From positions 62,001 to 126,000 of the forward strand of contig NZ_RJVF01000008.1 of the NCBI RefSeq assembly GCF_003752175.1: a stretch of 64,000 nucleotides of DNA, written 5' to 3'. A program made the translations under genes and the position numbers. The notes below the pieces were generated by a model. It ran no database searches, had not been told where the DNA came from, and saw only the letters and a list, made by a program, of their open reading frames with translations. Positions 54,177-61,866 of this stretch are shown here, piece by piece. The stretch's first letter is position 1; every line of letters starts with the position of its first letter. Source of the stretch: Comamonas sp. BIGb0124. Its GTDB lineage: Bacteria; Pseudomonadota; Gammaproteobacteria; Burkholderiales; Burkholderiaceae_C.

Positions 54177-55721
54177 TCACATGACCGCGCCCAGTTGCCA
54201 GGGCAGAAATTCGTTGTCGCCCAGGCCATGTCTTTCGCTCTGGCTCTGGCGGCCCGATGCCGTATCGATCATCAACTGAAGAATGGCCTCGCCCGCTTCG
54301 GCGAGGGTCATGCGGCCGTCCACGATGCCGCCGCAGTCGAAATCCATGTCGAGGCTCATGCGTTCGAACAATGCACTGTTGCTGGCCAGCTTGAGCGAAG
54401 GCGTGGGCTTGCAGCCATAGGTCGATCCTCTGCCGGTCGTGAAGCAGATGAGGTTGGCGCCGCCCGCGACCTGGCCGGTCGCCGACACCGGGTCGTAGCC
54501 GGGCGTGTCCATGAAGACCAGGCCGGGCGTGGCCACGGGCTCGGCGTATTCGAGCACGTCCATCAACCCGGTGGAGCCTGCCTTGGCCACGGCGCCCAGC
54601 GACTTCTCGAGAATGGTCGTGATGCCGCCCGCCTTGTTGCCGGGCGACGGGTTGTTGTTGAGGTCGCCGCCATGCAGGGCTGCGTACTGCTCCCACCAGC
54701 GCAGTCGTTGCATCAAGCGGTCCGCCACCTGCGGCGTTGCCGCCCGGTTGGTCAGCAGGTGCTCCGCGCCGTAGATCTCGGGGGTTTCCGAAAGAATGGC
54801 GGTTCCGCCATGCCGGACCAGCAGGTCGACTGCCACGCCCAGTGCGGGATTGGCGCTGATGCCCGAGTACCCGTCCGAGCCGCCGCATTGCAGGCCCACG
54901 CTCAGGCGAGACAGGGGCACCGCCTCGCGGCGGCAGGCGTCGGCTTGTGCCAGCATGGCGTGCACGAGTGCCTTGCCCCGTTCGATGGTCTCGCGGGTGC
55001 CGCCTTCTTCCTGGATCGTCAGCGCGGCGAACATGCCGGGATCCCGCGCCGACAGCGTATCGACCAGCGGTGCGATCTGGTTGACCTCGCATCCCAAGCC
55101 GATCACCAGCACGCCCGCGAAATTGGGGTGATCGGCATAACCCCGGATCGTGCGCTGCAGCAGGGCGAGTCCTTCCCCATTTCCGCCCATGCCGCAACCC
55201 GTGCCATGGGTGATCGCCACGACACCGTCGACATGGGGAAACGCGGCAAGGACGGCATCGCCGAAATGGCCTGCGATGTGCCGGCAGACCGTGGCCGAGC
55301 AGTTGACGCTCGAGATCACGCCGATGTAATTGCGGGTGGCGACCCGGCCGTCGGATCGCACGATGCCCTGGAATGTCAGCGGGGCGGGGACAGGTTCCGT
55401 GGGCCGGTAGGCGTGGCCATAGGCCATGTCGTGCACCGAGTCCGCCATGTCCAGGTTGTGGACGTGCACGTGCTCGCCCGGCTCGATGGCACGGCTGGCC
55501 ATGCCGATCGCCTGTCCGTACTTGAGCACCGTGTGGCCGCTGCCGATCGGCCGCAGGGCCAGCTTGTGGCCGGCTCCGATCGGCTGCTGCGTGGTGATCT
55601 GCAGGCCGCCGATATCGAGGGTCTCGCCGGCGTCCAGCGCCCGGCAGGCCACGGCCACGTTGTCTTCGGCATTCAGCAGCAGGGCGGCCGGGCCGCTCGG
55701 GGTATCAGTCTTGTTCGTCAT
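54177..55721 (-). CDS. uxaA: altronate dehydratase
   Basis: UxaA removes water from D-altronate to give 2-keto-3-deoxygluconate in the cytoplasm. The 514-residue protein holds an N-terminal SAF (UxaA small) domain (about 20-100) and a long C-terminal domain with the conserved GYRRADGRVATRNYI-like block (GIVRSDGRVATRNYIGVISSV), GTGCGMGG, GLQCGGSDGYSG and FTTGRGSTYGCKPTPS. E. coli UxaA is 495 residues, so it is full-length. It is last in a same-strand operon; its ATG overlaps the reductase stop by four bases (ATGA). Confidence 0.93.
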   Translation of the reverse strand: MTNKTDTPSGPAALLLNAEDNVAVACRALDAGETLDIGGLQITTQQPIGAGHKLALRPIGSGHTVLKYGQAIGMASRAIEPGEHVHVHNLDMADSVHDMAYGHAYRPTEPVPAPLTFQGIVRSDGRVATRNYIGVISSVNCSATVCRHIAGHFGDAVLAAFPHVDGVVAITHGTGCGMGGNGEGLALLQRTIRGYADHPNFAGVLVIGLGCEVNQIAPLVDTLSARDPGMFAALTIQEEGGTRETIERGKALVHAMLAQADACRREAVPLSRLSVGLQCGGSDGYSGISANPALGVAVDLLVRHGGTAILSETPEIYGAEHLLTNRAATPQVADRLMQRLRWWEQYAALHGGDLNNNPSPGNKAGGITTILEKSLGAVAKAGSTGLMDVLEYAEPVATPGLVFMDTPGYDPVSATGQVAGGANLICFTTGRGSTYGCKPTPSLKLASNSALFERMSLDMDFDCGGIVDGRMTLAEAGEAILQLMIDTASGRQSQSERHGLGDNEFLPWQLGAVM

Positions 55722-56872
55722 GTGGGGTAGCCTGCTTGGATTCGACCGAGTGCGAGCCGCAGCCGGTCTTGAGCCAGGCCGGGAGCGACCTGTTCGGCGA
55801 GCGCGACAATCGGAGCCAGCCGGCGCTGTTTTTTCTGTTGATGGTTCTGGGCGATGTCGGCCAGGCGATGGGCGAGAAAGGGGTTCCTGAACCGCTCGCG
55901 CACGGAAACGAGATACGACAGGGCCAGCTCGGACTCGCCCCGTGCGGCGAACACCGGCAGGATCTCGTCCTGCCAGAGTGCCTCCAGTTCCGCGCCCAGG
56001 GCCGGGTCGTTCATGGCCTGCAGCACGGTTTCCTGCGCCGGCCGGCCATCGGCCAGCCAGCGTTCGGCCAGAAAGGTGTGAGCGGCATTGAGCAGGAACA
56101 GCTTCAGTCGCTCGTGCAGGTCCAGGTTCTGCGTCAGCACGATGGCAGGGTGCCTGCACGGCAGGACCAGACCGGGCTGGGTCTCCACCGCCCACAGGGC
56201 ATAGGGCTCGGCCACGGCACCGACGGGCTCGATGGCTTCCGAGACGATGCGGTCCACCAGCGAATTCGCCCAGACGCAGTGGCGCTCGAGCCAGCTCACG
56301 AATTCGGGTTCGGTCCGCCACTCGGCGGCGAGGCCGGCCACCGTGTCCCGGAGCACCTCGCCATTGCGCTCGATCAGCTCGCAGGGCAGCAGCGTCAGCG
56401 GGGCCGACGGGCAGCGACGCCAGCGTCCATGCAGCAGCACCAGCAGCTTGGCCGGAAAGCTCGTCGGTGCCGCAGCGTCGTGCAAGAGCGACGAGGCGTT
56501 GTCGCCGTCATGCAGCAGGTAGCCCCGATCGGCCGTGTTCGAGACGACGACCTTCAGGACCGCGTCGCCGAACAGGTCGCGCAGCGCCGGCCAGTCTTCC
56601 GACGCGCCGAGCGCCCGCTCAATGGATGTCGACCGTATCGTCCGGTCCACGACCTGCCCGTCTTCGAGTCCGCGGATGCGCACGGGGTAGCCTTCACCGC
56701 TCGCCAGGGCCTGCACCCGGGTCCGGCTGGCCGGGCTTCCGGTGCTCTGGACGATCGTGATGCCGCCCAGAGCCTGCCCGCCGTCGCCGGCGGCCAGAGC
56801 CTCGGAGATGAAGAGATCGACGTGGGCCAGCAGGAACCGGCTGGTGCCGAACTGCAGGATCGGAGTGGTCAT
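55718..56872 (-). CDS. tagaturonate reductase-like mannitol dehydrogenase family protein
   Basis: A 384-residue NAD-dependent polyol/uronate dehydrogenase. N-terminal Rossmann domain: ILQFGTSRFLLAHVDLFI and KVVVSNTADRGYLL. The catalytic K-x4-N-x2-H motif is KLFLLNAAH, with LPCELIERNG before it. It is about 100 residues shorter than E. coli UxaB (483) or UxuB, mostly at the N-terminus and loops. Position between an LgoD-like dehydrogenase and altronate dehydratase supports tagaturonate to altronate reduction (UxaB role), but fructuronate reductase cannot be excluded by sequence. It overlaps uxaA by four bases. Confidence 0.8.
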   Translation of the reverse strand: MTTPILQFGTSRFLLAHVDLFISEALAAGDGGQALGGITIVQSTGSPASRTRVQALASGEGYPVRIRGLEDGQVVDRTIRSTSIERALGASEDWPALRDLFGDAVLKVVVSNTADRGYLLHDGDNASSLLHDAAAPTSFPAKLLVLLHGRWRRCPSAPLTLLPCELIERNGEVLRDTVAGLAAEWRTEPEFVSWLERHCVWANSLVDRIVSEAIEPVGAVAEPYALWAVETQPGLVLPCRHPAIVLTQNLDLHERLKLFLLNAAHTFLAERWLADGRPAQETVLQAMNDPALGAELEALWQDEILPVFAARGESELALSYLVSVRERFRNPFLAHRLADIAQNHQQKKQRRLAPIVALAEQVAPGLAQDRLRLALGRIQAGYPT

Positions 56873-56883
56873 GGCAAGGATCC

Positions 56884-57906
56884 TCAGATTTCCACGATGG
56901 CTTTGACAACGCCTTGCGCGGGGTCCAGCAGCGACGGGAATTTCTCCGGCAGCTCGGTGAACTTCAAGCGGTGGGTGTTGAGGGCGTCCGTCGGCACCCG
57001 GCCTGCGCGCATGGCCTGGAGCACGGTTTCAAAGTCCTCGGTGGTCGCATTGCGGCTGCCCAGCAAGGTTGTTTCCCGCTTGTGAAATTCGGGGTCGGAA
57101 AACGTGATGTTGTCCCGCACGATGGAGATCAGCACGTATTGACCGGCATGGGCGACGAAACCGAAGCCGCGTTCGATCGCCTTGGCATTGCCGGTGGCAT
57201 CGAACACCACATCGAAGAATTCGCCGTCGGTCTGTGCCGACAGCGCCTGCACGTCGTCGGGGCCGATCGCCACGCTGCGGGCGATGCCGAGTTCACGTTC
57301 GCAGAACGCCAGGCGGTCGGCACGCGTGTCGAGCGCCGTCACCGATGCGCCTCGCAACTGGGCAAAGATCATGGCGGCCATGCCGATGGGCCCGGCTCCG
57401 ACCACCAGCACCCGCTGTCCGGCCTGTACATCGGCGCGCCGTATCGCATGCGCGCCGATGGCCAGGAACTCGACCATCGCGGCCTGGTCGAGCGTCACGC
57501 CTTCGGCCTTGTGCACATAGGCTTCCGGCAGCGCCAGGTATTCGGCCAGCGCACCGTCGCGGTGGACGCCCAGGACCTGGAGCGAGACGCAGCAGTTGGT
57601 CTTGCCCTGACGGCAGGCGACGCAGTGGCCGCAGGCGATGTAAGGCATGACGTAGACCACGTCGCCGGCGCTCAGCCTGCTGCCGGCGGGGGACCACTCC
57701 ACCACGGCGGCGATCTCGTGCCCCATGACCCTCGGGTACTGGAGATACGGCTGATTGCCGGAGAAGATGTGCAGATCCGTCCCGCAGACGCCCACCCGGC
57801 GAATGCGCAGCAGCACTTCGCCCGGGCCCGGCACGGGGCGTTCGCGTTGCTCGAGACTGAGGTTGCCCGGGGTGACACAGGACACGGTCAGCATGTTCGT
57901 ACTCAT
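56884..57906 (-). CDS. zinc-type dehydrogenase, L-galactonate 5-dehydrogenase-like
   Basis: A 340-residue medium-chain zinc dehydrogenase. Catalytic zinc residues are in VGVCGTDLHIFSG and GHEIAAVV; structural zinc cysteines in ACGHCVACRQGKTNCC; cofactor loop VLVVGAGPIGMAAM. The distinctive GNQPYLQYPRVMGHE and SDPEFHKRETTLLGSRNAT match E. coli LgoD (YjjN), which oxidises L-galactonate to D-tagaturonate. Its neighbours do the next two steps, so this assignment is attractive though a related hexonate or polyol is possible. It lies 11 bp before the reductase gene. Confidence 0.8.
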   Translation of the reverse strand: MSTNMLTVSCVTPGNLSLEQRERPVPGPGEVLLRIRRVGVCGTDLHIFSGNQPYLQYPRVMGHEIAAVVEWSPAGSRLSAGDVVYVMPYIACGHCVACRQGKTNCCVSLQVLGVHRDGALAEYLALPEAYVHKAEGVTLDQAAMVEFLAIGAHAIRRADVQAGQRVLVVGAGPIGMAAMIFAQLRGASVTALDTRADRLAFCERELGIARSVAIGPDDVQALSAQTDGEFFDVVFDATGNAKAIERGFGFVAHAGQYVLISIVRDNITFSDPEFHKRETTLLGSRNATTEDFETVLQAMRAGRVPTDALNTHRLKFTELPEKFPSLLDPAQGVVKAIVEI

Positions 57907-57946
57907 TGAAATGGCTCCAAAACGGCGGTGGCTTGCAGTCGGGTGA

Positions 57947-58720
57947 TCAACTGCCGTGGTATTTCTTGTAGATCGCGGTCAACTTGCCGTTCTGGGTGTT
58001 CTCCGTGACCCAGGCATCGAGCCAGGCCTTGAGCTCCGGCTCGTTCTTGCGCAACCCGATGCCCAGCGGCACGGTCTGCATCACGAACTGGGTCACCAGA
58101 TCCTTTTGCGGCGACTTGGCCAGCACGGCGCTGACGATGGCCGGCGAGGTGGCGAGGATGTCCGCCTGACCGCTGACGGCGGCCGTCACCAGCGTCGCGT
58201 CGTCGTCGTAGCGAACGATCTGTGCCCCGTTGGCGCCCGTGGTCACGACCTTGTCGTTGTTCGAGCCGCGTGTGGTGGCGACGCGTTTTCCCTTGAGGTC
58301 GTCGAAGCTCTTGATGACCACCGATTTGGGGGCTGCCACCACGGCCAGGATCTGCGCGTAGGGCACCGAGAAATCGACGATCTTTTCGCGCTCGGGGGTC
58401 ATCGAAAGCGAAGCCACCACGATGTCCGCCTTGCCGGTCTGCAGGAAGGGAATGCGATTGGGGCTGGTGGTCTGAACGATGTCGAGCTGGACCCCCAGGT
58501 CCTGAGCCAGCAGTTGCGCGGTTTCCACGTCCGAGCCCACCGGCTTGAGCGCACTGTCGACGAATCCGTAGGGCGGCGAGCCGGTGTCGAGGGCAATCCT
58601 GATCTTGCCTGCGGCCTTGATGTCCTTGAGCAGATCGGCATGTGCGGCCGTGGTGACGAGCAGACAGCACAGGGCGGTGCTCCAGCCCAGCGCGCGCATG
58701 AGGTGGGAAAGGCGGTTCAT
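57947..58720 (-). CDS. family 3 ABC substrate-binding protein
   Basis: A 257-residue periplasmic binding protein of the glutamine/histidine (SBP_bac_3) class with a signal peptide at residues 1-28 (cleavage after AHA). Marks: AAGKIRIALDTGSPPYGF, GKADIVVASLSMTPEREKIVDFSVPYAQ and DLKGKRVATTRGSNND. Family members carry amino acids and, in fewer cases, opines or sugar acids. It sits between the ATPase and the galactonate-type dehydrogenase genes. A strong ribosome site (GGAGACA) precedes ATG 58720. Confidence 0.9.
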   Translation of the reverse strand: MNRLSHLMRALGWSTALCCLLVTTAAHADLLKDIKAAGKIRIALDTGSPPYGFVDSALKPVGSDVETAQLLAQDLGVQLDIVQTTSPNRIPFLQTGKADIVVASLSMTPEREKIVDFSVPYAQILAVVAAPKSVVIKSFDDLKGKRVATTRGSNNDKVVTTGANGAQIVRYDDDATLVTAAVSGQADILATSPAIVSAVLAKSPQKDLVTQFVMQTVPLGIGLRKNEPELKAWLDAWVTENTQNGKLTAIYKKYHGS

Positions 58721-58765
58721 GGTTGTCTCCTGTTTCAGGTTATCGAAGTGATGCAAAGGGGGCGA

Positions 58766-59494
58766 TCAAAGGCCGTTGCCGATGAAGTCGCGCAGTTCGG
58801 CGGTCGCCGGGTTGTCGAGCAGACTGGACGGACCGTGTTCCCAGACCCGGCCCTGGTGCATGAAGATCACCTCGTCGGCCACGCGGCGGGCGAAGGCCAT
58901 CTCGTGGGTGACCAGAATCATGGTCATGCCGGCGGCGGCGAGGTTTTCCATCACCCTGAGCACCTCGCCGGTCAGTTGGGGGTCGAGCGCCGAGGTCACC
59001 TCGTCGAACAGCATCAGCTGGGGCTCCATGGCCAGCGAACGCGCGATGGCCACACGCTGCTGCTGACCGCCTGAAAGCTGCGAGGGGTAGCATGGACCCT
59101 TTTCCGACAGTCCCACCTGGGCCAGGACGTGGCGGGCCTTTTCCCTCGCATCCGAACGGCTCTGCCGCTTGACCAGGCGCGGCGCGAGCATGATGTTTTC
59201 TTCGGCGGTCAGGTGCGGGAACAGGTTGTAGCTCTGGAACACGATGCCGACATCGCGGCGCAACTGGTTCAGGTCCAGTCCCGGCGAGGCCAGCTCGTGT
59301 CCGCAGACGCGGATACGGCCGCTGTCTATCGTCTCGAGCCGGTCGATGCAGCGCAGAGCCGTGCTCTTGCCCGACCCGCTCTGGCCGATGATGGCGACGA
59401 CCGATCCTTTCCTGACCGTGAACGAGACACCCTGCAGGACCTTGGCGACTCCAAAGCTCTTGCAGATGTTGTCGACTTCAACGATGGGCGACAT
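58766..59494 (-). CDS. ABC transporter ATP-binding protein, GlnQ/HisP type
   Basis: A 242-residue ATPase powering the importer. Walker A GQSGSGKST, signature LSGGQQQRVAIARSLA, Walker B LMLFDEVTSALDP, and His switch ILVTHEMAFA are all intact, as in GlnQ. It overlaps the second permease gene by 17 bp and precedes the binding protein by 45 bp. It should dock on the two permease proteins at the cytoplasmic face. Confidence 0.94.
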   Translation of the reverse strand: MSPIVEVDNICKSFGVAKVLQGVSFTVRKGSVVAIIGQSGSGKSTALRCIDRLETIDSGRIRVCGHELASPGLDLNQLRRDVGIVFQSYNLFPHLTAEENIMLAPRLVKRQSRSDAREKARHVLAQVGLSEKGPCYPSQLSGGQQQRVAIARSLAMEPQLMLFDEVTSALDPQLTGEVLRVMENLAAAGMTMILVTHEMAFARRVADEVIFMHQGRVWEHGPSSLLDNPATAELRDFIGNGL

Positions 59495-60128
59495 GGAACT
59501 TCCTTTCGAGGCGGCGGCTGAAAACGGAGAGGGGATAACAAAGCGCGAAGTACATGGCGGCGACGATCATGAAGATCACGAACGGCTCGAAGGTCGAGTT
59601 GTTGATGATCTGGCCGGCGCGAGCCAGCTCGACGAAGCCGATGGCGGATGCCAGCGAGGTGTTCTTGACGATCTGCACCATGAAGCCCACCGTGGGCGGC
59701 GTGGCGATGCGGATGGCCTGCGGCAGCAGCACATGGGCGAGGCGGTGATGCCAGCGCAGCGCCAGGCATTCGGCCGCTTCGGCCTGCTGGCGGGGAACCG
59801 ACTGCAGGCAGCCGCGCCAGATTTCGCCCAGGTAGGCCGACACGTAGATCGACAAGGCGATGGCAGCGGCGGCCAGCGCCGGAACATCCAGCCCCAGCGT
59901 CGGCAGACCGAAGTAGGCGAGGGGGAGCAGGACGAGCAGCGGGGTGCCCTGGATCAGCTTGACATAACAAGACACCAGGAAACGGCTCCAGCGCGGGCCG
60001 TAGGAACACCCGATCGCAACCAGAAAACCGAGCGTGCCGCCGCCGAGGAAGGCCAGCAACGACAGCCCGACAGTCCACAACAAGCCATCCAGCAGGAACA
60101 GCAGATGAGCGGTGGTCAGAAAACCCAT
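59478..60128 (-). CDS. amino-acid-type ABC permease (HisM/GlnP class), second subunit
   Basis: A 216-residue permease with about five helices. The EAA coupling region is AAECLALRWHHRLAHVLLPQAIRIATPPTVG, typical of the HisM/GlnP family, and MVQIVKNTSLASAIGFVEL is also characteristic. It follows the first permease by 16 bp and overlaps the ATPase by 17 bp, so the three are tightly coupled. Confidence 0.93.
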   Translation of the reverse strand: MGFLTTAHLLFLLDGLLWTVGLSLLAFLGGGTLGFLVAIGCSYGPRWSRFLVSCYVKLIQGTPLLVLLPLAYFGLPTLGLDVPALAAAAIALSIYVSAYLGEIWRGCLQSVPRQQAEAAECLALRWHHRLAHVLLPQAIRIATPPTVGFMVQIVKNTSLASAIGFVELARAGQIINNSTFEPFVIFMIVAAMYFALCYPLSVFSRRLERKFHVAHR

Positions 60129-60144
60129 GACATGGACCTCTCGA

Positions 60145-60843
60145 TCAGATCGGTGTGCCGAGACGGCGCAGACGGGGGAATGCCAGCATCGCCAGCAGCC
60201 AGAAAATGCCTCGCATGACCAGCGACATCAGCAGATACGCCACGGCGACGATCAGGTAGGTCTCGACCGACCGGAAGGTGTCGGACTGAATGCGGTTGGC
60301 CACGGCTGTCAGTTCCTCGGCAGAAATCTGCGAGCAGATCGACGAGGCCAGCATGAGCAGCACATACTGGCTGGTGAGCGCGGGATAGACCCGCTCGATG
60401 GCCGGTGGCAGCACCACGTGGCACAGCGTCTGCCAGCGCGACAGGGCCATGCATTCGGCGGCCTCGAGCTGGCCCTTGGGAATGGAGTCGATGCCTGCGC
60501 GGACGATTTCGCTGGTGTAGGCCGCGACGTTGATGACCAGCGCAATGGTGGCGGCGGCAAAGGCGCCCAGCTGCAAGCCCATGGAGGACAGGCCGAAGTA
60601 GACGATGAAGACCTGGACCAGCAACGGTGTGTTGCGGATCAGTTCGACATAGGCACTGGCCAAGTGTGCCAGCCATTTCTGGCTGCCGGTCTTGGCCAGT
60701 GCACAGAAGACACCGACCAGAAAACCGAACACCGTGGCGCTCAGGGACAGGGCCAGGGTGGTCCAGGCGCCGGCCAGGAAATCGGGCCAGTAGGCCAGCG
60801 GCACACTGAAATCAAATGAGTAATTCACACGCGGGGTCTCCAT
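60145..60843 (-). CDS. amino-acid-type ABC permease (HisM/GlnP class), first subunit
   Basis: A 232-residue permease paralogous in type to the next gene, with about five helices. The EAA region is AAECMALSRWQTLCHVVLPPAIERVYPALT and ELIRNTPLLVQVFIVYFGL is a family hallmark. It is the first gene of the seven-gene operon that ends with uxaA. Its ATG lies 33-76 bp from the first pair of operator-like repeats, so transcription start and operators probably overlap. Confidence 0.93.
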   Translation of the reverse strand: METPRVNYSFDFSVPLAYWPDFLAGAWTTLALSLSATVFGFLVGVFCALAKTGSQKWLAHLASAYVELIRNTPLLVQVFIVYFGLSSMGLQLGAFAAATIALVINVAAYTSEIVRAGIDSIPKGQLEAAECMALSRWQTLCHVVLPPAIERVYPALTSQYVLLMLASSICSQISAEELTAVANRIQSDTFRSVETYLIVAVAYLLMSLVMRGIFWLLAMLAFPRLRRLGTPI

Positions 60844-60874
60844 GAGGGTCGAAGTCGTCGTTGCGCTTCATGTT

Positions 60875-60919
60875 CTGGTAAGGCCAATTCTGCACAAAGC
60901 TTTAAATTGGCCTTACCGT
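60875..60919. promoter_or_regulatory. paired inverted operator repeats before the sugar-acid operon
   Basis: GGTAAGGCCAATT (60877-60889) and AATTGGCCTTACC (60905-60917) form a perfect 13-bp inverted repeat with a 15-base spacer. Each arm contains the 13-bp motif TTGGCCTTACCAG (first copy on the minus strand) or TTGGCCTTACCGT. They lie just upstream of the permease ATG and between the divergent GntR gene, as expected for a UxuR/FadR-type repressor site. Confidence 0.75.
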
Positions 60920-61000
60920 GAAAACCCTGTCTTTCTGGATGTCGTTGAAAAATTTCAAATTTCTACTGGTTGTCATGTGAGAATCAAAGAAATTCCATCT

Positions 61001-61026
61001 TTGGTCTTGCCAGTTGGCCTGACCAG
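61001..61026 (+). promoter_or_regulatory. tandem operator-like repeats before the GntR gene
   Basis: TTGGTCTTGCCAG (61001-61013) and TTGGCCTGACCAG (61014-61026) are head-to-tail copies of the same motif as the inverted pair at 60875-60919, 25-50 bp before the GntR ATG. They suggest autoregulation by the regulator itself. Consensus over four copies: TTGGYCTKRCCAG. Confidence 0.7.
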
Positions 61027-61050
61027 AAGCCACTGTCCTCCGGTATCGTC

Positions 61051-61740
61051 ATGTCAGAAGCCTTGCGTCCTGTCGAAACACGCCGCCTTTATCAGCAGAT
61101 CGCCGACCGGGTCCGCGAATTGATCCAACTGGGCCAATACCCGGTGGGCAGCCGTCTGCCGCCCGAACGCGATCTGGCCACGCAGCTCGGGGTTTCGCGG
61201 CCTTCGCTGCGTGAAGCCCTGATTGCGCTCGAAATCGAAGGCAGCGTGGAAATCCGCATGGGCTCGGGCATCTATGTCTGTGCCCAGCCGCGGCGCACGG
61301 GGGTGGTTCTCTCCATGGGAGAAAGCCCCGTCGAGCTGATGCAGGCCCGTTCGGCGCTCGAGGGCGCCGTGGTGGCCCTGGCCTGCGTGCACGCCACGCC
61401 GGCCGGTCTGGCCCGCGTCAGGGACAGCATCGATGCCATGCGCGCAGACATCGTTCAGGGCATCGACGTGCTGGCGCATGACCGCGAGTTCCATGTGCGC
61501 ATTGCCGAGATGAGCGGCAACTCCGTTCTCGTCAGCCTGGTCGGCACGCTGTTCGACCAGCGCCAGAGTCCGCTGGCCGAACACATGCGTGCGCGCATGG
61601 AGGACCGTCCCACCTGGTCGGCTGCGGTGGCCGAGCACGAGCAGATCTATCGGGCGCTGGTGGCGCGGGATCCCCTGGTCGCCGAAGCCGCGATGCGCTG
61701 CCACATCCAGGCGGCCATCGACCGGTGGTTCAGGAACTGA
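61051..61740 (+). CDS. GntR-family regulator, FadR/UxuR (FCD) type
   Basis: A 229-residue transcription factor divergent from the sugar-acid operon. N-terminal winged helix (about 10-75): YQQIADRVRELIQLGQYPVGSRLPPERDLATQLGVSRPSLREALIALEIEGSVEIRMGSGIYV; C-terminal FCD ligand domain (about 90-220; LMQARSALEGAVVALACVHA, HDREFHVRIAEMSGNSVLVSL, RDPLVAEAAMRCHI). ATG 61051 is better than an upstream TTG at 60970. Likely ligand a pathway sugar acid; the four motif copies around it are the likely sites. Confidence 0.92.
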   Translation: MSEALRPVETRRLYQQIADRVRELIQLGQYPVGSRLPPERDLATQLGVSRPSLREALIALEIEGSVEIRMGSGIYVCAQPRRTGVVLSMGESPVELMQARSALEGAVVALACVHATPAGLARVRDSIDAMRADIVQGIDVLAHDREFHVRIAEMSGNSVLVSLVGTLFDQRQSPLAEHMRARMEDRPTWSAAVAEHEQIYRALVARDPLVAEAAMRCHIQAAIDRWFRN

Positions 61741-61866
61741 ATGCGGCTTGGCGCAGGCGGCGCGGCCGATTCCTTGCGCAGGAACAACGGCGGGCGGGAT
61801 GACGCCGTCGCTGGCAATGCACAATCCCCCCCTTGCCCACATCTTTGCGTTCCGCGCATCTGCTCC

